DNA of 64,000 nt from Burkholderiales bacterium (GCA_015075645.1 JABTUF010000002.1:124001-188000), one strand, 5' to 3'; positions 1-10,609 are shown, numbered from the stretch's first letter. Notes: generated from the letters alone by a model not told the origin. A program made the numbers and translations.

Positions 1-3000
1 GTGCGCTCGTCGCCGCAGGAGACAGCGCGGAGGGTGCGAAGGACGAAACGGCGCTCGCGCCGCACGAGCGGACGACGCGCGCGCTGGCGCGTGCCGTACT
101 CGCGCGCGACGCCGAACTGGGCTGGAACCTGATCCACCACCCGTCGCGCCTCGCGATCCAGACGATCGACGCGCTCGTGCAGGCGATCGCACGCCAGTCG
201 CCGCTCGAGAGCGGTCTGCCGCCCGCGCCCCGGTTCACCGAGGAGCCGAAGGAGCGCTATCGCGCCGCGGCGCACGCGGCGATCGCGGCGGCGAGCGCGA
301 CCGACGAGCGCTGGCGGCTCCTCCTCGACCATCAGGACAACGATGCCGACGCGCTCGCCTCGCGCATCGTCGACTTGCTCGAGCGGCGCGAGGAGTGGCG
401 CACCCTCGTCGCCGCCGGACCGGGCCGGGTCCGTGACGTCCTGGAAGCCACGCTCGCGCGCGAGGTAGGCGGAGAACTCGACACGCTGCGCGCGATCATC
501 GGCGCGGCGCCGTTCGCGCGCGTGTCCGACATCGCGGCGGCATGCGAGCCACACCTCGACGCAAACGACGCCGACCTGCGCGACGCGCTGCTCGCGTGTG
601 TCGAGAGAGGCGTGCCGCCGTTGGACATGGCGAATCTCGCGTGGTGGCAGGAGATCGCCGGATGGCTCTGCACCAAGGACGGCTCTGGGATGCGCAAGTC
701 GGCATCCAGGATGCGGGGTGTCCCGGTGATCGGCAAGGGCGAGGGTGCCGACACTCGTCGTGCTCGCGCCCGTGCGGTCGAGGCGTGGCTCGAAGCGTTG
801 CGCGAAACGCCGGGACTCGCCGATGCGATCCCGGCGATCGCGGCATTGCCGCCGGTCCGCTACGGCGACGAAGCGTGGTCCCGCATCGAGGCGATGCTGT
901 CGCTGTTGCCGGAACTCGCGGCGCACCTCGAAGTCGAGTTCGCCCGTGCGCGCGAAGTCGACTTTCCCAAGGCGACGCTCTCGGCGCTCGCGGCGCTCGG
1001 CGAACGCGATGCGCCGGGAGACGCGCTCTTGCGCCTCGACCTTCGCGTCGATCACCTGCTCGTCGACGAGTTTCAGGACACCTCCTACGCGCACCTCGAC
1101 CTGATCGGCAGGCTCGTCGCCGGGTGGTCGCCCGGCGATGGACGCACGCTCTTCGCGGTCGGCGACCCGATGCAGTCGATCTACCGGTTCCGCGGGGCCG
1201 AGGTCCGCGCGTTCGTCGAAGCGATGGCCGCAGGCACGATCGAAGGCGTGGCGGTCGAACGCCTGACGCTGCGGCGCAATTTCCGCTCGCAGGCCGGCCT
1301 CGTGTCGTGGGTCAACCGGCAATTCCCGTCGGTGCTGGGCGCGATCGACGAGCCCTGGCAGGGCCGCGTCGCCTTCGCGGAGTCGATCGCGACCAAACCG
1401 GCGGAGGAGGGCGCGGCCGTGACGGTCGACATCGCGGCCGACGACGCCGCCGAAGCGGAGGTCGTCCTGGCGCGAGTGCGCGAGGCGCGCGCGCGCGGCG
1501 GGTCCATCGCGATCCTCGCCCGCAACCGCGGCCACCTCGGGGCGCTGCTTCCGGCGCTGCGCGACGCCGGCATCGCGTACTCGGCGGTCGATCTCGACGT
1601 CCTCGCCGATCGTCCCGCGGTGCGCGACGTGGTGGCGCTCGCGCACGCGCTCTTGCAGCCGGACGACCGGCTCGCGTGGCTCGCGGTCCTGCGCGGGCCC
1701 TCGTGCGGCCTCACGCTCGCCGACCTGCACCTGATCGTCCAGGCCGCGGATGCCACGGCCGGGCGCTCGATCGAAGCGGCGCTGGACGTGCCGCCCGAGG
1801 GCCTGTCCACCGATGCACGGGCGCGCATCGCGCATGTCGTGCGCGCGCTCGCTGCCGCGCGGAATCGACATGGGCTCGCGCCGCTGGTCGAGCGGGTGCG
1901 CGAGGCGTGGATCGCGATCGGCGGGCCGGCGACGTTGTCCGAGGCGCTCGACCTCGTCGCGGTCGACGACGTGCTCGCGCTCCTCGCCGCGCACCAGCGC
2001 GCCGGCGACCTGCCGGATTGGAACGCGTTCATCGCGCACCTCGCCGAGACCAGGCTGTCGCCGCCGCCCGGCGACGACGACCGCGTGCAGGTGATGACGA
2101 TGCACAAGGCGAAGGGCCTCGAGTTCGACACCGTCATCCTGCCCGGACTCGCCCGCGGCAAGACGCGCAACGACACGCCGTTCCTGCGCTGGCGCACCCG
2201 GCGCCACGGGCTGATGCTGGGCCTCGCGCGCTCGCGCGGCGGAGACGACGATGGTGTCTACGCCTACCTCGCGCGCCTCGCCGCGGGCGAAGGCGAGGCG
2301 GAACTCGCGCGTCTCGCGTACGTCGCGTGTACGCGCGCGAGACGAAGGCTCGCGCTCGTCGCGGTGTTGGGTGTCGACGCGGAAACGGGGGGCTGGGAGC
2401 GCCCGAGCCGCGCATCCTTCCTCGGGCGTTTCGACGCGACGATCGTGCATGAGGCGCCGCCGCCGACGCCCGGCGCGGTCGATGCGGGGCCGCCGGCCAC
2501 CGCGCGGCCGGCGCCGTTCGAACGCCTGCCGTCCCTCTGGCGTGCGCACGCCGCGGTCGCGCCGCTCATGAGGACGTCGTCCGCGCGCACCGTCGAGACC
2601 GCGCTGCCGTTCGACTGGGCGCGGGAGCGCGCCCGGCGGTTGGGCGTCGTCGTGCACCAGGTGCTCGCGCGCGTGGCGGTCGAGGGACTCTCGCGTTTCG
2701 ACGCGGCGCGGCTCGCCTCCGAGCGCGCGCGCCTCGAAACGGTCCTGATCGCGGAAGGAGCCCTGCCCGGCGAAGCGGCCGCGGAGGCCTCCGAGGCCCT
2801 CGCTACGGTCGCGACGACGCTCGCCGACCCGCGCGGGCGCTGGCTCTTCGACCCCGCGCACGAGGATTCGCGCAGCGAATGGGCGCTGACCGGGATCGAC
2901 GAGGGCGAGATCGTGCACGTCGTGCTCGACCGCGCATTCATCGCGAAGGGCGAGCGCTGGATCGTCGACTTCAAGACCGGCACGCACGAGGGCGCGGACG

Positions 3001-3152
3001 CGGCCGAGTTCCTCGACGCGGAACTCGCGCGGTACCGCGGACAGCTCGAACGCTACGGGCGCATCGTCGCCACGCTCGATCCGGCGCACCGCGTGCGCCT
3101 CGCGCTCTATCATCCGCGCGTCCCGGGGGGCTGGCGGGAAGTCACGACCTGA
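1..3152 (+). CDS. UvrD/RecB-family helicase-nuclease (AddA-like), 5' truncated by window edge
   Basis: ATP-dependent helicase plus nuclease expected to process DNA double-strand breaks for recombination. The reading frame is open from base 3 (codon start 3), giving about 1049 residues here; the true start and the Walker A motif lie upstream of the window. Visible superfamily I motifs in order are DEFQDTS near residue 355 (motif II), GDPMQSIYRFRG near 387 (motif III), MTMHKAKGLEFD near 698 (motif V) and AYVACTRARRRL near 773 (motif VI). The C-terminus carries VDFKTGT near 990, the PD-(D/E)XK nuclease lysine motif typical of AddA/RecB. It is translated toward ribF, with a promoter-like element in between, so the two need not be co-transcribed. 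AddA-like is preferred to RecB by overall organisation, but the partner gene is not visible. Confidence 0.88.
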   Translation, partial: ALVAAGDSAEGAKDETALAPHERTTRALARAVLARDAELGWNLIHHPSRLAIQTIDALVQAIARQSPLESGLPPAPRFTEEPKERYRAAAHAAIAAASATDERWRLLLDHQDNDADALASRIVDLLERREEWRTLVAAGPGRVRDVLEATLAREVGGELDTLRAIIGAAPFARVSDIAAACEPHLDANDADLRDALLACVERGVPPLDMANLAWWQEIAGWLCTKDGSGMRKSASRMRGVPVIGKGEGADTRRARARAVEAWLEALRETPGLADAIPAIAALPPVRYGDEAWSRIEAMLSLLPELAAHLEVEFARAREVDFPKATLSALAALGERDAPGDALLRLDLRVDHLLVDEFQDTSYAHLDLIGRLVAGWSPGDGRTLFAVGDPMQSIYRFRGAEVRAFVEAMAAGTIEGVAVERLTLRRNFRSQAGLVSWVNRQFPSVLGAIDEPWQGRVAFAESIATKPAEEGAAVTVDIAADDAAEAEVVLARVREARARGGSIAILARNRGHLGALLPALRDAGIAYSAVDLDVLADRPAVRDVVALAHALLQPDDRLAWLAVLRGPSCGLTLADLHLIVQAADATAGRSIEAALDVPPEGLSTDARARIAHVVRALAAARNRHGLAPLVERVREAWIAIGGPATLSEALDLVAVDDVLALLAAHQRAGDLPDWNAFIAHLAETRLSPPPGDDDRVQVMTMHKAKGLEFDTVILPGLARGKTRNDTPFLRWRTRRHGLMLGLARSRGGDDDGVYAYLARLAAGEGEAELARLAYVACTRARRRLALVAVLGVDAETGGWERPSRASFLGRFDATIVHEAPPPTPGAVDAGPPATARPAPFERLPSLWRAHAAVAPLMRTSSARTVETALPFDWARERARRLGVVVHQVLARVAVEGLSRFDAARLASERARLETVLIAEGALPGEAAAEASEALATVATTLADPRGRWLFDPAHEDSRSEWALTGIDEGEIVHVVLDRAFIAKGERWIVDFKTGTHEGADAAEFLDAELARYRGQLERYGRIVATLDPAHRVRLALYHPRVPGGWREVTT

Positions 3153-3238
3153 CCGGGCTGCGACCACCTCGTGCGGCCCGGGGAAGGTTCCTGCGCACCC
3201 GTGCAGCGACGCATCCGACGGGTGTCGTCCGCTGCCGC

Positions 3239-3244
3239 TATAAT
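3239..3244 (+). promoter_or_regulatory. Candidate -10 box of the ribF promoter
   Basis: A perfect TATAAT sits 53 bases before the chosen ribF start in an otherwise GC-rich gap. I see no convincing -35 hexamer 16-18 bases upstream, so the element rests on the -10 match and its position. Confidence 0.5.
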
Positions 3245-3296
3245 TCAACGTTTTGGCATCGCCACCGCGGCGTCGAGCCGCGGCGCGCTCCCCTCG

Positions 3297-4214
3297 ATGC
3301 AGCTCCTCCGCGGCCTGCCCGAGGTCGCCGGCCGCAACGTCGCGCTGACCGTCGGGAACTTCGACGGTGTCCACCTCGGGCACCAGGCGATGCTCGCGCG
3401 TCTGGCCGAAGCCGCCGACGACCTCGCGCTCGTTCCCGCGGTGCTGACCTTCGATCCGCACCCGCGCGAGTTCTTCGCGAAGTCGTCCGCGCCGGCGCGT
3501 TTGTCGTCGCTGCGCGGCAAGATCGACGCGTTCCGCACCTTCGGCGTGCAGCAGGTCATCGTCGCGCGCTTCGACCGCTCGCTCGCGTCGCTCGAACCGG
3601 AGGCGTTCATCGACGAGGTGCTGGTGCGCCGGCTGGGGGCCCGATGGGTGCTGGTCGGCGCGGACTTCCGGTTCGGCCGCGGTCGCGCCGGCGACCTCGC
3701 GCTCCTGCGCCGGCACGCGCGGAGCTTCAGCGTCGAGGCGATGGGGACGGTGGAAATCGGCGGCGAGCGCGCGAGTTCGACCGCCGTGCGCGAGGCGCTT
3801 CGCACCGGCGACCTCGATCGCGCGTCGCATCTCCTCGGCCGGACCTACGCGATGGCCGGCCACGTCGCGCACGGCGCGAAGCTCGGCCGCACGCTCGGAT
3901 TTCCGACGATCAACCTGCCGCTCAAGCGCAAGCCGCCGCTCGAGGGCATCTTCGCCGTGCGCGTGCTCGGCCTCGGCGCTCCGCGACGCGGCGTCGCGAG
4001 CCTCGGCGTGCGTCCGACGGTGACGGAAGGCGGCCGGCCGATGCTCGAGGTGTTCCTGTTCGATTTCGACCAGACGGTGTACGGCAGGCGCATCGTGGTC
4101 GAGTTCCTGCGCAAGCTGCGCGACGAGGCGCGCTTCCCCGACCTCGACTCGCTGACGCGCCAGATCCGCGCCGATGCGGACGCGGCGCGCGCCTATTTCG
4201 AAGCGACTCCCTGA
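3297..4214 (+). CDS. ribF: Bifunctional riboflavin kinase / FAD synthetase
   Basis: Converts riboflavin to FMN and FMN to FAD in the cytoplasm. The 305-residue length is normal for RibF. The N-terminal nucleotidyltransferase domain shows [12 protein letters not shown] near residues 19-30, with the HxGH motif. The C-terminal riboflavin kinase domain starts around residue 189 and contains [11 protein letters not shown], the GFPT/N nucleotide-binding signature. The ATG at 3297 was chosen because it gives family length and lies after the TATAAT box; the same frame is open further upstream to 3171, but that extension has no family similarity. ileS begins one base after the stop codon, so the two are probably co-translated. 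The ribF-ileS-lspA order is standard in betaproteobacteria. Confidence 0.95.
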   Translation: MQLLRGLPEVAGRNVALTVGNFDGVHLGHQAMLARLAEAADDLALVPAVLTFDPHPREFFAKSSAPARLSSLRGKIDAFRTFGVQQVIVARFDRSLASLEPEAFIDEVLVRRLGARWVLVGADFRFGRGRAGDLALLRRHARSFSVEAMGTVEIGGERASSTAVREALRTGDLDRASHLLGRTYAMAGHVAHGAKLGRTLGFPTINLPLKRKPPLEGIFAVRVLGLGAPRRGVASLGVRPTVTEGGRPMLEVFLFDFDQTVYGRRIVVEFLRKLRDEARFPDLDSLTRQIRADADAARAYFEATP

Positions 4215-4215
4215 G

Positions 4216-7062
4216 ATGCCCGACGCGAAGAAACCGGACTGGAAGTCCACGCTCAACCTGCCCGACACGCCGTTCCCGATGCGCGGCGACCTCGCGAAGC
4301 GCGAGCCGGGATGGGTGCGCGAGTGGCAGGAGCGGGACGTCTACGGCGCGATCCGCAAGGCCTCGGCCGGACGACCACGCTTCGTCCTGCACGACGGGCC
4401 GCCGTACGCGAACGCGGCGATCCATATCGGGCACGCGGTCAACAAGATCCTCAAGGACGTCATCGTCAAGGGCCGCACGCTCGCGGGTTTCGACGCGCCC
4501 TACGTGCCGGGCTGGGACTGCCACGGCATGCCGATCGAGGTGCAGATCGAGAAGACCCACGGCAAGCACCTGCCGGTCGAGCGCACGCTCGAACTCTGCC
4601 GCGCGTACGCGACCGAGCAGATCGCGATCCAGAAGCGCGACTTCCAGCGCCTGGGCGTGCTGGGCGACTGGGACCGGCCGTACACGACGATGGCGTTCGC
4701 GAACGAAGCCGAGGAGATCCGCACGCTCGGCAGGCTCCTCGAGAAGGGCTTCCTGTACCGGGGCCTGAAACCGGTCAACTGGTGCTTCGACTGCGGCAGC
4801 GCGCTCGCCGAGGCCGAGGTCGAGTACGAGGACCGCCAGGACATCGCGATCGACGTCGCGTTCCCGCTGGTCGACGCGGCGGAGCGCGCGAAACTCGCGC
4901 GCGCGTTCGGCCTCGCGCGTGCGCCCGAGGGCCCGGTCTCCGCGGTGATCTGGACGACCACGCCGTGGACGATTCCCGCGAACCAGGCGCTGAACGCTCA
5001 CCCGGACTTCAGCTACGCGCTGGTCGAGACCGACCGCGCGCACGTCGTCGTCGCCGCCGATCTGGCCGAGGCCTGCCTCGCGCGCTGGAAGCTCTCCGGG
5101 CGGACGATCGCGACCGCGAAAGGGAGCGCGCTCGAGCTCATCGCCTTCCGCCACCCGTTCTGCGATCGTGCCGCCCCGGTCTATCTCGGCGACTACGTGA
5201 CGCTCGAGCAGGGCACCGGCATCGTTCACAGTTCACCCGCGTACGGCATGGACGACTTCCTGTCCTGCCGGCGCTACGGCATGACCGACGAGGGCATCGA
5301 GAACCCGGTACAGGGCGACGGCCGCTACGCCGCGTCACTGCCGTTCTTCGGCGGCCTGTCGATCTGGGACGCGAATCCGCGGATCGTCGACAAGCTGCGC
5401 GAAGTCGGGGCGCTGATGCACGCGGAGAAGTTCACCCACAGCTACATGCACTGCTGGCGCCACAAGACGCCGATCATCTACCGCGCGACCACGCAGTGGT
5501 TCGCGGGCATGGACGACGTGCCGGGCTACCGCGGCGCGAAGCCGGCCCGGACGCTGCGCGACCTCGCGCTCGAGGGGATCGAGCGCACGCGCTTCTACCC
5601 GTCCTGGGGCAAGGCGCGTCTGCACGGCATGATCGCGCACCGCCCCGACTGGACGCTCTCGCGGCAGCGCCAGTGGGGCGTGCCGCTGCCGTTCTTCGTC
5701 GACCGCGAGACCGACGAGCTGCATCCCGACACCGCCGCGCTCCTCGAACTCGCGGCGAAGATGGTCGCCGAGCGCGGCATCGCCGCGTGGTTCGAGGCGA
5801 CGCACGAGACCTTCGGCGTCGACGAGAAGCGCTACCGCAAGCTCACCGACACGCTCGACGTGTGGTTCGATTCCGGCTCGACGCACCAGACGGTGATGGG
5901 CGGCCCGCAGGGGCGCGCGACCCATCACGGCTCGCATCCGGACGACACCGCGTTCCCGGCGGACCTCTACCTCGAAGGCTCGGACCAGCACCGCGGCTGG
6001 TTCCACTCGTCGCTGCTGGTGTCGTGCATGCTGAACGGCGTCCCGCCGTACAAGGCGCTCCTGACCCACGGTTTCGCGGTCGACGGCGAAGGCAAGAAGA
6101 TGTCGAAGTCGAAGGGCAACGTCGTGGCGCCGCAGAAGGTGTCCGACACGCTCGGCGCCGACATCCTGCGGCTGTGGGTCGCCGCGACCGACTACTCGGG
6201 CGACCTCAACATCTCCGACGAGATCCTGAAGCGCAACGTCGAGAGCTACCGCCGCATCCGCAACACGCTGCGCTTCCTCGTCGCGAACACGTCCGACTTC
6301 GCGGCGGGCGACGCCGTGCCGTCGGGAGAGCTGTTCGAGATCGACCGCCACGCGCTCGCACGACTCGCAGCGCTCGTCGACGAGGTGGTCGCCGACTACG
6401 ACCGCTACGAATTCCACCTCGTGGTCCAGAAGCTCACGACCTACTGCTCGGAGGACCTGGGCGGCTTCTACCTCGACGTGCTGAAGGATCGGCTGTACAC
6501 GACACCGGCCGCGGGGCGGGCGCGCCGCTCGGCGCAGACCGCGCTCGCGTCGATCCGCGACACGCTCCTCGCGCTGCTCGCGCCGATCCTGTCGTTCACC
6601 TGCGAGGAAGCCTGGCGGATCGTGCATCCCGGCGATCCGACGCTCTTCGTCCGCACCTGGCGGGAACTCCGTCCGCAGGTGGCCGGCGGCGCCGAACTCC
6701 TCGCGAAATGGGAGTCGATCCTCGCCGTGCGTGCGGTCGTGCAGAAGGAGATCGAGGCGGTGCGCCAGTCCGGCCGGATCGGCAGTTCGCTGCAGGCCGA
6801 AGTGACGATCTCGGCGCCCGCGCCGGCGTACGCGGCCCTGGCCTCGCTCGGCGACGACCTGCGCTTCGTCACGATCACCTCGGCGGCGCGGGTCGAGGAG
6901 GGCGACGCGCTCGCAGTCGCGGTGAACCCGTCCGGCGGCGAGAAGTGCGAGCGCTGCTGGCACTATCGCGCCGACGTGGGCGACGATGCGGCGCATCCGT
7001 CGCTCTGCGGCCGCTGCGTCGCGAATCTCTTCGGCGCCGGCGAGCCTCGGAGGCACGTATGA
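4216..7062 (+). CDS. ileS: Isoleucyl-tRNA synthetase
   Basis: Charges tRNA-Ile with isoleucine and edits misactivated valine. The 948-residue class I synthetase carries the HIGH-type motif in [14 protein letters not shown] near residue 65 and the KMSKSK loop near residue 630. [11 protein letters not shown] near residue 245 marks the editing domain. The C-terminus has the zinc-binding pairs CERC near residue 911 and CGRC near 931. The start at 4216 follows the ribF stop by one base; an in-frame ATG 42 bases earlier lies inside ribF and adds only non-family residues. The last four bases (ATGA) overlap the lspA start, indicating translational coupling. Confidence 0.98.
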   Translation: MPDAKKPDWKSTLNLPDTPFPMRGDLAKREPGWVREWQERDVYGAIRKASAGRPRFVLHDGPPYANAAIHIGHAVNKILKDVIVKGRTLAGFDAPYVPGWDCHGMPIEVQIEKTHGKHLPVERTLELCRAYATEQIAIQKRDFQRLGVLGDWDRPYTTMAFANEAEEIRTLGRLLEKGFLYRGLKPVNWCFDCGSALAEAEVEYEDRQDIAIDVAFPLVDAAERAKLARAFGLARAPEGPVSAVIWTTTPWTIPANQALNAHPDFSYALVETDRAHVVVAADLAEACLARWKLSGRTIATAKGSALELIAFRHPFCDRAAPVYLGDYVTLEQGTGIVHSSPAYGMDDFLSCRRYGMTDEGIENPVQGDGRYAASLPFFGGLSIWDANPRIVDKLREVGALMHAEKFTHSYMHCWRHKTPIIYRATTQWFAGMDDVPGYRGAKPARTLRDLALEGIERTRFYPSWGKARLHGMIAHRPDWTLSRQRQWGVPLPFFVDRETDELHPDTAALLELAAKMVAERGIAAWFEATHETFGVDEKRYRKLTDTLDVWFDSGSTHQTVMGGPQGRATHHGSHPDDTAFPADLYLEGSDQHRGWFHSSLLVSCMLNGVPPYKALLTHGFAVDGEGKKMSKSKGNVVAPQKVSDTLGADILRLWVAATDYSGDLNISDEILKRNVESYRRIRNTLRFLVANTSDFAAGDAVPSGELFEIDRHALARLAALVDEVVADYDRYEFHLVVQKLTTYCSEDLGGFYLDVLKDRLYTTPAAGRARRSAQTALASIRDTLLALLAPILSFTCEEAWRIVHPGDPTLFVRTWRELRPQVAGGAELLAKWESILAVRAVVQKEIEAVRQSGRIGSSLQAEVTISAPAPAYAALASLGDDLRFVTITSAARVEEGDALAVAVNPSGGEKCERCWHYRADVGDDAAHPSLCGRCVANLFGAGEPRRHV

Positions 7063-7556
7063 CCGCCTCGGTGAGGGTATCGACCCGCCGCTGGATCGTG
7101 CTCGCCGCGGCGATCGTGGTCATCGACCAGGTCACCAAGGCGGCGATCCAGTCGACGCTGCGGCCGGGCGAGATCATCCCGATCCTGCCGTTTCTGTCGA
7201 TCGTGCTGGCGTTCAATACCGGCGCGGCGTTCAGTTTTCTCGCCGGCGGCGACGGCTGGCAGCGCTGGTTCTTCACCGTCGTCGCGGTCGCGGCGTCGAT
7301 CTTCATCGTGTGGCTGCTGCGGCAGGGCGGCGGGCGGGTCTATTGCACCGGCCTCGCGCTGATCCTCGGCGGTGCGATCGGCAACCTCGTCGACCGCCTG
7401 CTGCTGGGCCATGTCGTCGACTTCATCCTCGTCCACTGGCGCGACTGGACCTATCCCGCGTTCAACGCCGCCGACAGCGCGATCACGGTGGGCGCGGTCC
7501 TCCTCATCGTCGACAGCTTCCGCCACCGGCGCGCCGATGCGCCGGCTGCGCCATGA
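7059..7556 (+). CDS. lspA: Lipoprotein signal peptidase (signal peptidase II)
   Basis: Inner-membrane aspartyl protease that cleaves signal peptides from diacylglyceryl prolipoproteins. The 165-residue protein has four hydrophobic segments. The conserved blocks [11 protein letters not shown] and VVDFI (first catalytic Asp) and FNAADSAI (second catalytic Asp) are intact, as is FNTGAAFS. It starts inside the ileS stop (ATGA) and its own stop overlaps the ispH start (ATGA), so the three genes are an operon. The pairing with ileS is widely conserved in proteobacteria. Confidence 0.97.
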   Translation: MTASVRVSTRRWIVLAAAIVVIDQVTKAAIQSTLRPGEIIPILPFLSIVLAFNTGAAFSFLAGGDGWQRWFFTVVAVAASIFIVWLLRQGGGRVYCTGLALILGGAIGNLVDRLLLGHVVDFILVHWRDWTYPAFNAADSAITVGAVLLIVDSFRHRRADAPAAP

Positions 7557-8560
7557 CCGCTCCCGCCGCCCCGCCCGAATCGCTCGATGTCGTGCTCGCG
7601 AACCCGCGCGGCTTCTGCGCGGGCGTCGACCGCGCGATCGCGATCGTCGAGCAGGCGATCGCGCAGCACGGGGCGCCGATCTACGTCCGCCACGAGGTCG
7701 TGCACAACCGCACCGTCGTCGAGGGCCTGAAGGCGAAGGGCGCGGTGTTCGTCGACGAACTCGATGCGGTGCCGCGCGGAGCGACCGTCGTGTTCTCGGC
7801 CCACGGCGTGTCGAAGGCGGTGCGGGCGGACGCCGAAGCGCGCGGACTCACGGTGTTCGACGCGACCTGTCCACTGGTGACCAAGGTCCACGTCGAGATC
7901 GCCAAGATGCACGGGCAGGGCCGCGAGATCGTGATGATCGGCCACCGCGGCCACCCGGAGGTCGAGGGCACGATGGGGCAACTCGACGGCGGCGTGCATC
8001 TGGTGGAATCGGTCGCCGATGTCGAGCGCCTCGTCGTGGCGGACCCCGAGCGGCTCGCCTACGTGACGCAGACGACGTTGTCGGTCGACGATGCGGCCGC
8101 GATCGTCGATGCGCTGAAGCGCCGCTTCCCGGCGATCACCGGTCCGCGCAAGGACGACATCTGCTACGCGACGCAGAACCGGCAGGACGCGGTGAAGGCG
8201 ATGGCGCGCGCGGTCGACCTCGTCATCGTCGTCGGCAGCCCGAACAGCTCGAACTCGAACCGCCTGCGCGAGGTCGCGGCCAACCGCGGCGTGCACGCGT
8301 ACATGATCGGCGACGCCTCCGAACTCGACCCGGCGTGGGTCGCGGGCCGCCGCCGAGTGGGCGTCACCGCCGGCGCATCGGCGCCCGAGGTGCTCGTCCG
8401 CGGCGTGATCGAACGCCTGCGCGAACTCGGCGCGCGGTCGGTCGCCGAACTCGGAGGAACGCTCGAGAACGTCGTCTTCGCGCTGCCCGCGGGTCTGCGC
8501 GGCGCGCACCTGTCGAAGCCCCCCGAGACCGGCGCGGACGCCGACGGGCGCGGTCGTTAG
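7553..8560 (+). CDS. ispH: 4-hydroxy-3-methylbut-2-enyl diphosphate reductase (IspH/LytB)
   Basis: Last step of the non-mevalonate isoprenoid pathway, reducing HMBPP to IPP and DMAPP with an Fe-S cluster. The 335-residue protein has the three cluster cysteines at C22 (RGFCAGV), C106 (DATCPLV) and C204 (DICYATQ). The substrate-binding blocks [14 protein letters not shown] and [11 protein letters not shown] are all present. The start overlaps the lspA stop by four bases. It appears to be the last gene of the ribF-ileS-lspA-ispH run; a REP-like hairpin pair follows and no plus-strand gene starts for more than 3 kb. Confidence 0.97.
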   Translation: MTAPAAPPESLDVVLANPRGFCAGVDRAIAIVEQAIAQHGAPIYVRHEVVHNRTVVEGLKAKGAVFVDELDAVPRGATVVFSAHGVSKAVRADAEARGLTVFDATCPLVTKVHVEIAKMHGQGREIVMIGHRGHPEVEGTMGQLDGGVHLVESVADVERLVVADPERLAYVTQTTLSVDDAAAIVDALKRRFPAITGPRKDDICYATQNRQDAVKAMARAVDLVIVVGSPNSSNSNRLREVAANRGVHAYMIGDASELDPAWVAGRRRVGVTAGASAPEVLVRGVIERLRELGARSVAELGGTLENVVFALPAGLRGAHLSKPPETGADADGRGR

Positions 8561-8628
8561 TTGCGTCGACGGTCGCGGACGGAGGTTCGGGTTCCGGTCG
8601 AGTCCCGGGACAGGGAAGCGGAGAGCGT

Positions 8629-8698
8629 CCGACTGAAGTCGGAGCTGCATGGAGGACGTGGCACCGCGGGGTCCTGGTGGGTCGGGCTTCAGCCCGAC
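8629..8698. repeat. REP-like pair of inverted repeats
   Basis: Two related palindromes sit 38 bases apart: CCGAC-TGAA-GTCGG at 8629-8642 and GTCGGGC-TTCA-GCCCGAC at 8681-8698. They share a core in opposite orientation, as in bacterial extragenic palindromes of the type carrying 'GTCGGGCTTCAGCCCGAC'. The second hairpin overlaps the stop region of the convergent DUF2069 gene, so it may also end transcription from both sides. No T-run follows either hairpin. Only this copy is visible in the window, so repetition in the genome is an inference. Confidence 0.6.
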
Positions 8699-9051
8699 GG
8701 GGTTCGCGGCGCCGAAGCACGCTGCTGCTCGGCACGGAACCACAGCAGCAGCGCCGCGAACGTCGCGAGCGCGAGAATGCACGCCACCGCCGCGACGACG
8801 GCATGGCGGCCGGCCTCGGAGAGCGCGCGCACGAGCGCCTCGGCCACGTAGAACGGCAACAGCAGCGCGAGCACCTGGCGCGGTTTGCGCCGGCCCTGCG
8901 CGACGCCCGGCACGAGCAACACGAGCGGCAGCGCCTTCAGCGCGAGCCAGGCGGAGCCGGGGCGAAGCGGCGCCAGCACGCTCTCCCACAGGAGCGAGAG
9001 CGCGGCGAGCGCGATGAGCCCCGCGACGCATGCCCGAGCGTAGCGCCGCAC
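8689..9051 (-). CDS. DUF2069-type small membrane protein
   Basis: A 120-residue, strongly hydrophobic protein with about four predicted transmembrane segments (roughly residues 6-24, 36-50, 62-74 and 84-104) and a short charged tail. Size and pattern fit the uncharacterised DUF2069 family of inner-membrane proteins; function is unknown. The start is taken as GTG at 9051, five bases after the stop of the upstream gene, suggesting coupled translation with the PilZ-like gene. The 3' end runs into a REP-like hairpin. Confidence 0.7.
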   Translation of the reverse strand: MRRYARACVAGLIALAALSLLWESVLAPLRPGSAWLALKALPLVLLVPGVAQGRRKPRQVLALLLPFYVAEALVRALSEAGRHAVVAAVACILALATFAALLLWFRAEQQRASAPRTPSG

Positions 9052-9055
9052 CGGA

Positions 9056-10600
9056 TCACTCGACCGGCACGAACTCGTGGATCTCGTACCCCGGACCGGT
9101 GTCGACGAGCTTGGTCAGCACGGCCGTGCCCGAGCCGCTGCCGCGCTTCAACGCGATCGCGTGCTCGATCTGGAATACGCCGGCGGGCCCGACGACCTGC
9201 GCGGGCACGCCGTCGGGATCGGTCTCGTCCGCGGGGAGCACGATCACCGGCACCGGGCTCGCGTTGGGCGCGCCTTCGGGCGTGGCGGCCGCCGCCTCCG
9301 CGTGATCGGCGAGCAGCTCGCAACCGAATTCGAGCGCGGTGCCCTTGAGCGTGTTGCGGAACCATCGGACCACCGCGAGTTGCAGCGAGAGCCGGCCTTC
9401 GACGCGCAGCGACACGATCTCGCCGATCCGCAACGACGCGGGCGTCGCGTCGGTCTGGCGCAGCGCGTAGCCCGCGGGCGTGTGGTTGATGACCTGGCAA
9501 TGGGTCATCGGCGGAAGCCCGCCCGGCGCGGGCGGCGCCACGCCGGCGGGTCGGCCCCTGCTGTACTGCCACGCGCCCGAGAAGCCGACGCACATCACCA
9601 CGCGAGCACGCGAGGGCAACCGGTTGAACTGGCGGGCGGGCGGGATCGCCCATTGGCGCAAGAGCCGCTGCAGCAGCGCGAGGTACGCCTGCCGGGACGA
9701 CGCGTCGCGCCCGACGCCGTCGGGCAGCGCGCCACCGCCTTCCACCGCGCGGACTTCCTCCTGGAGCTGGAAGGCGAGATCGAAGGTGAGGAGGTAGAGG
9801 CGCGAGCCGTCCATCGCCCCGCCCTTGTTGGCCGAGAACGGCGGGAAGTCGTGGCCGGCGGGCACGATCGCGACCGACTTCGCGAGCCGATGGACCGGCG
9901 CGACGTCGGTGAGTTTGGCCCAGTGCGAATGGGTCTGGAGGTACGCGAGCACGGTGCCGAACTGGCCGGGGTGGAAACCGTAGGGATTCGCGAGCGCGAG
10001 CAGCAGCGCCTGCACGTAGATGCGCTCGGGCGTGGTTTCGGCCGCATCTCCCTGGATCGACGCGAGGTGGAGTCCGCGTTCGCGTGCGTAGCCGTAGACC
10101 GCGTGCGCGTCGAGCCAGGTGTGCGCGGGCACCGGCGAATACGACTGGTAGGACGCCGCGAGCACCCGCGCGAAGCACTGCAGGCAGCGGTGGACGAGCG
10201 CGGTCGCGAGCCGCGAGCCGCCGAGCGAGAGGCGCTTGCGCGCTTCGCCGGCGAGCAGGTGCTTGTACGCCGTCGACAGCTCCTGCGCGAGGGTGAGGGC
10301 GGCCTTCGCGGCTTCGAGCGGCGCGCCGGTCAGCGGATGGGCCGCCTGCAGCACCGCGCGCTCGAGCTTCGGCCACAACTGCAAGGCGGCCGCCCAGTAC
10401 GCCTCGGCGAGTTCCATGCGCCGGGCGTCGCTCATCACGACGCGGTTGGTCGCCGCGAGCGCGTCGCCGATCCGTTGCGCCGCTGCCACGGGGTCGCGCT
10501 TCCCCGTGTCCGCGAGCCAGGCGGAGACGCGCGCGAGGCGCGTTTCCGGCGGGTGGGCCGGGTGCGCGTCGAGCTTGGGGAGCGTCAGGGTGAGCGTCAT
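9056..10600 (-). CDS. Protein with divergent PilZ-like C-terminal domain
   Basis: A 514-residue cytoplasmic protein without signal peptide or membrane segments. Residues 1-340 are helix-rich and I cannot assign them to a named family. Residues about 345-425 have a PilZ-like layout: a CQVINHTPAGYAL strand in the position of the D/NxSxxG motif, then IGEIVSLRV and a strand pair around VVRWFRN and LEFGCELL. The RxxxR c-di-GMP motif is not evident, so nucleotide binding is doubtful. The ATG at 10600 has a TACAAT box only 10-15 bases upstream. It probably forms a unit with the DUF2069 gene downstream. Homologues are often annotated as hypothetical proteins or molecular chaperones; the role is unknown. 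Confidence 0.65.
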   Translation of the reverse strand: MTLTLTLPKLDAHPAHPPETRLARVSAWLADTGKRDPVAAAQRIGDALAATNRVVMSDARRMELAEAYWAAALQLWPKLERAVLQAAHPLTGAPLEAAKAALTLAQELSTAYKHLLAGEARKRLSLGGSRLATALVHRCLQCFARVLAASYQSYSPVPAHTWLDAHAVYGYARERGLHLASIQGDAAETTPERIYVQALLLALANPYGFHPGQFGTVLAYLQTHSHWAKLTDVAPVHRLAKSVAIVPAGHDFPPFSANKGGAMDGSRLYLLTFDLAFQLQEEVRAVEGGGALPDGVGRDASSRQAYLALLQRLLRQWAIPPARQFNRLPSRARVVMCVGFSGAWQYSRGRPAGVAPPAPGGLPPMTHCQVINHTPAGYALRQTDATPASLRIGEIVSLRVEGRLSLQLAVVRWFRNTLKGTALEFGCELLADHAEAAAATPEGAPNASPVPVIVLPADETDPDGVPAQVVGPAGVFQIEHAIALKRGSGSGTAVLTKLVDTGPGYEIHEFVPVE

Positions 10601-10609
10601 GGGCACCGG

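Noticed and set aside
4311..7556. Very long open frames overlapping clear genes in other frames or on the opposite strand, such as 4311-7556, 5335-7056, 12265-15078 and 37543-39693
   Set aside because: They are Arg/Ala/Pro/Gly-rich or His/Arg/Glu-rich translations expected in about 70% G+C DNA, show no family motifs, and cover ileS, the sensor kinase and flhBA, whose motifs are unambiguous.
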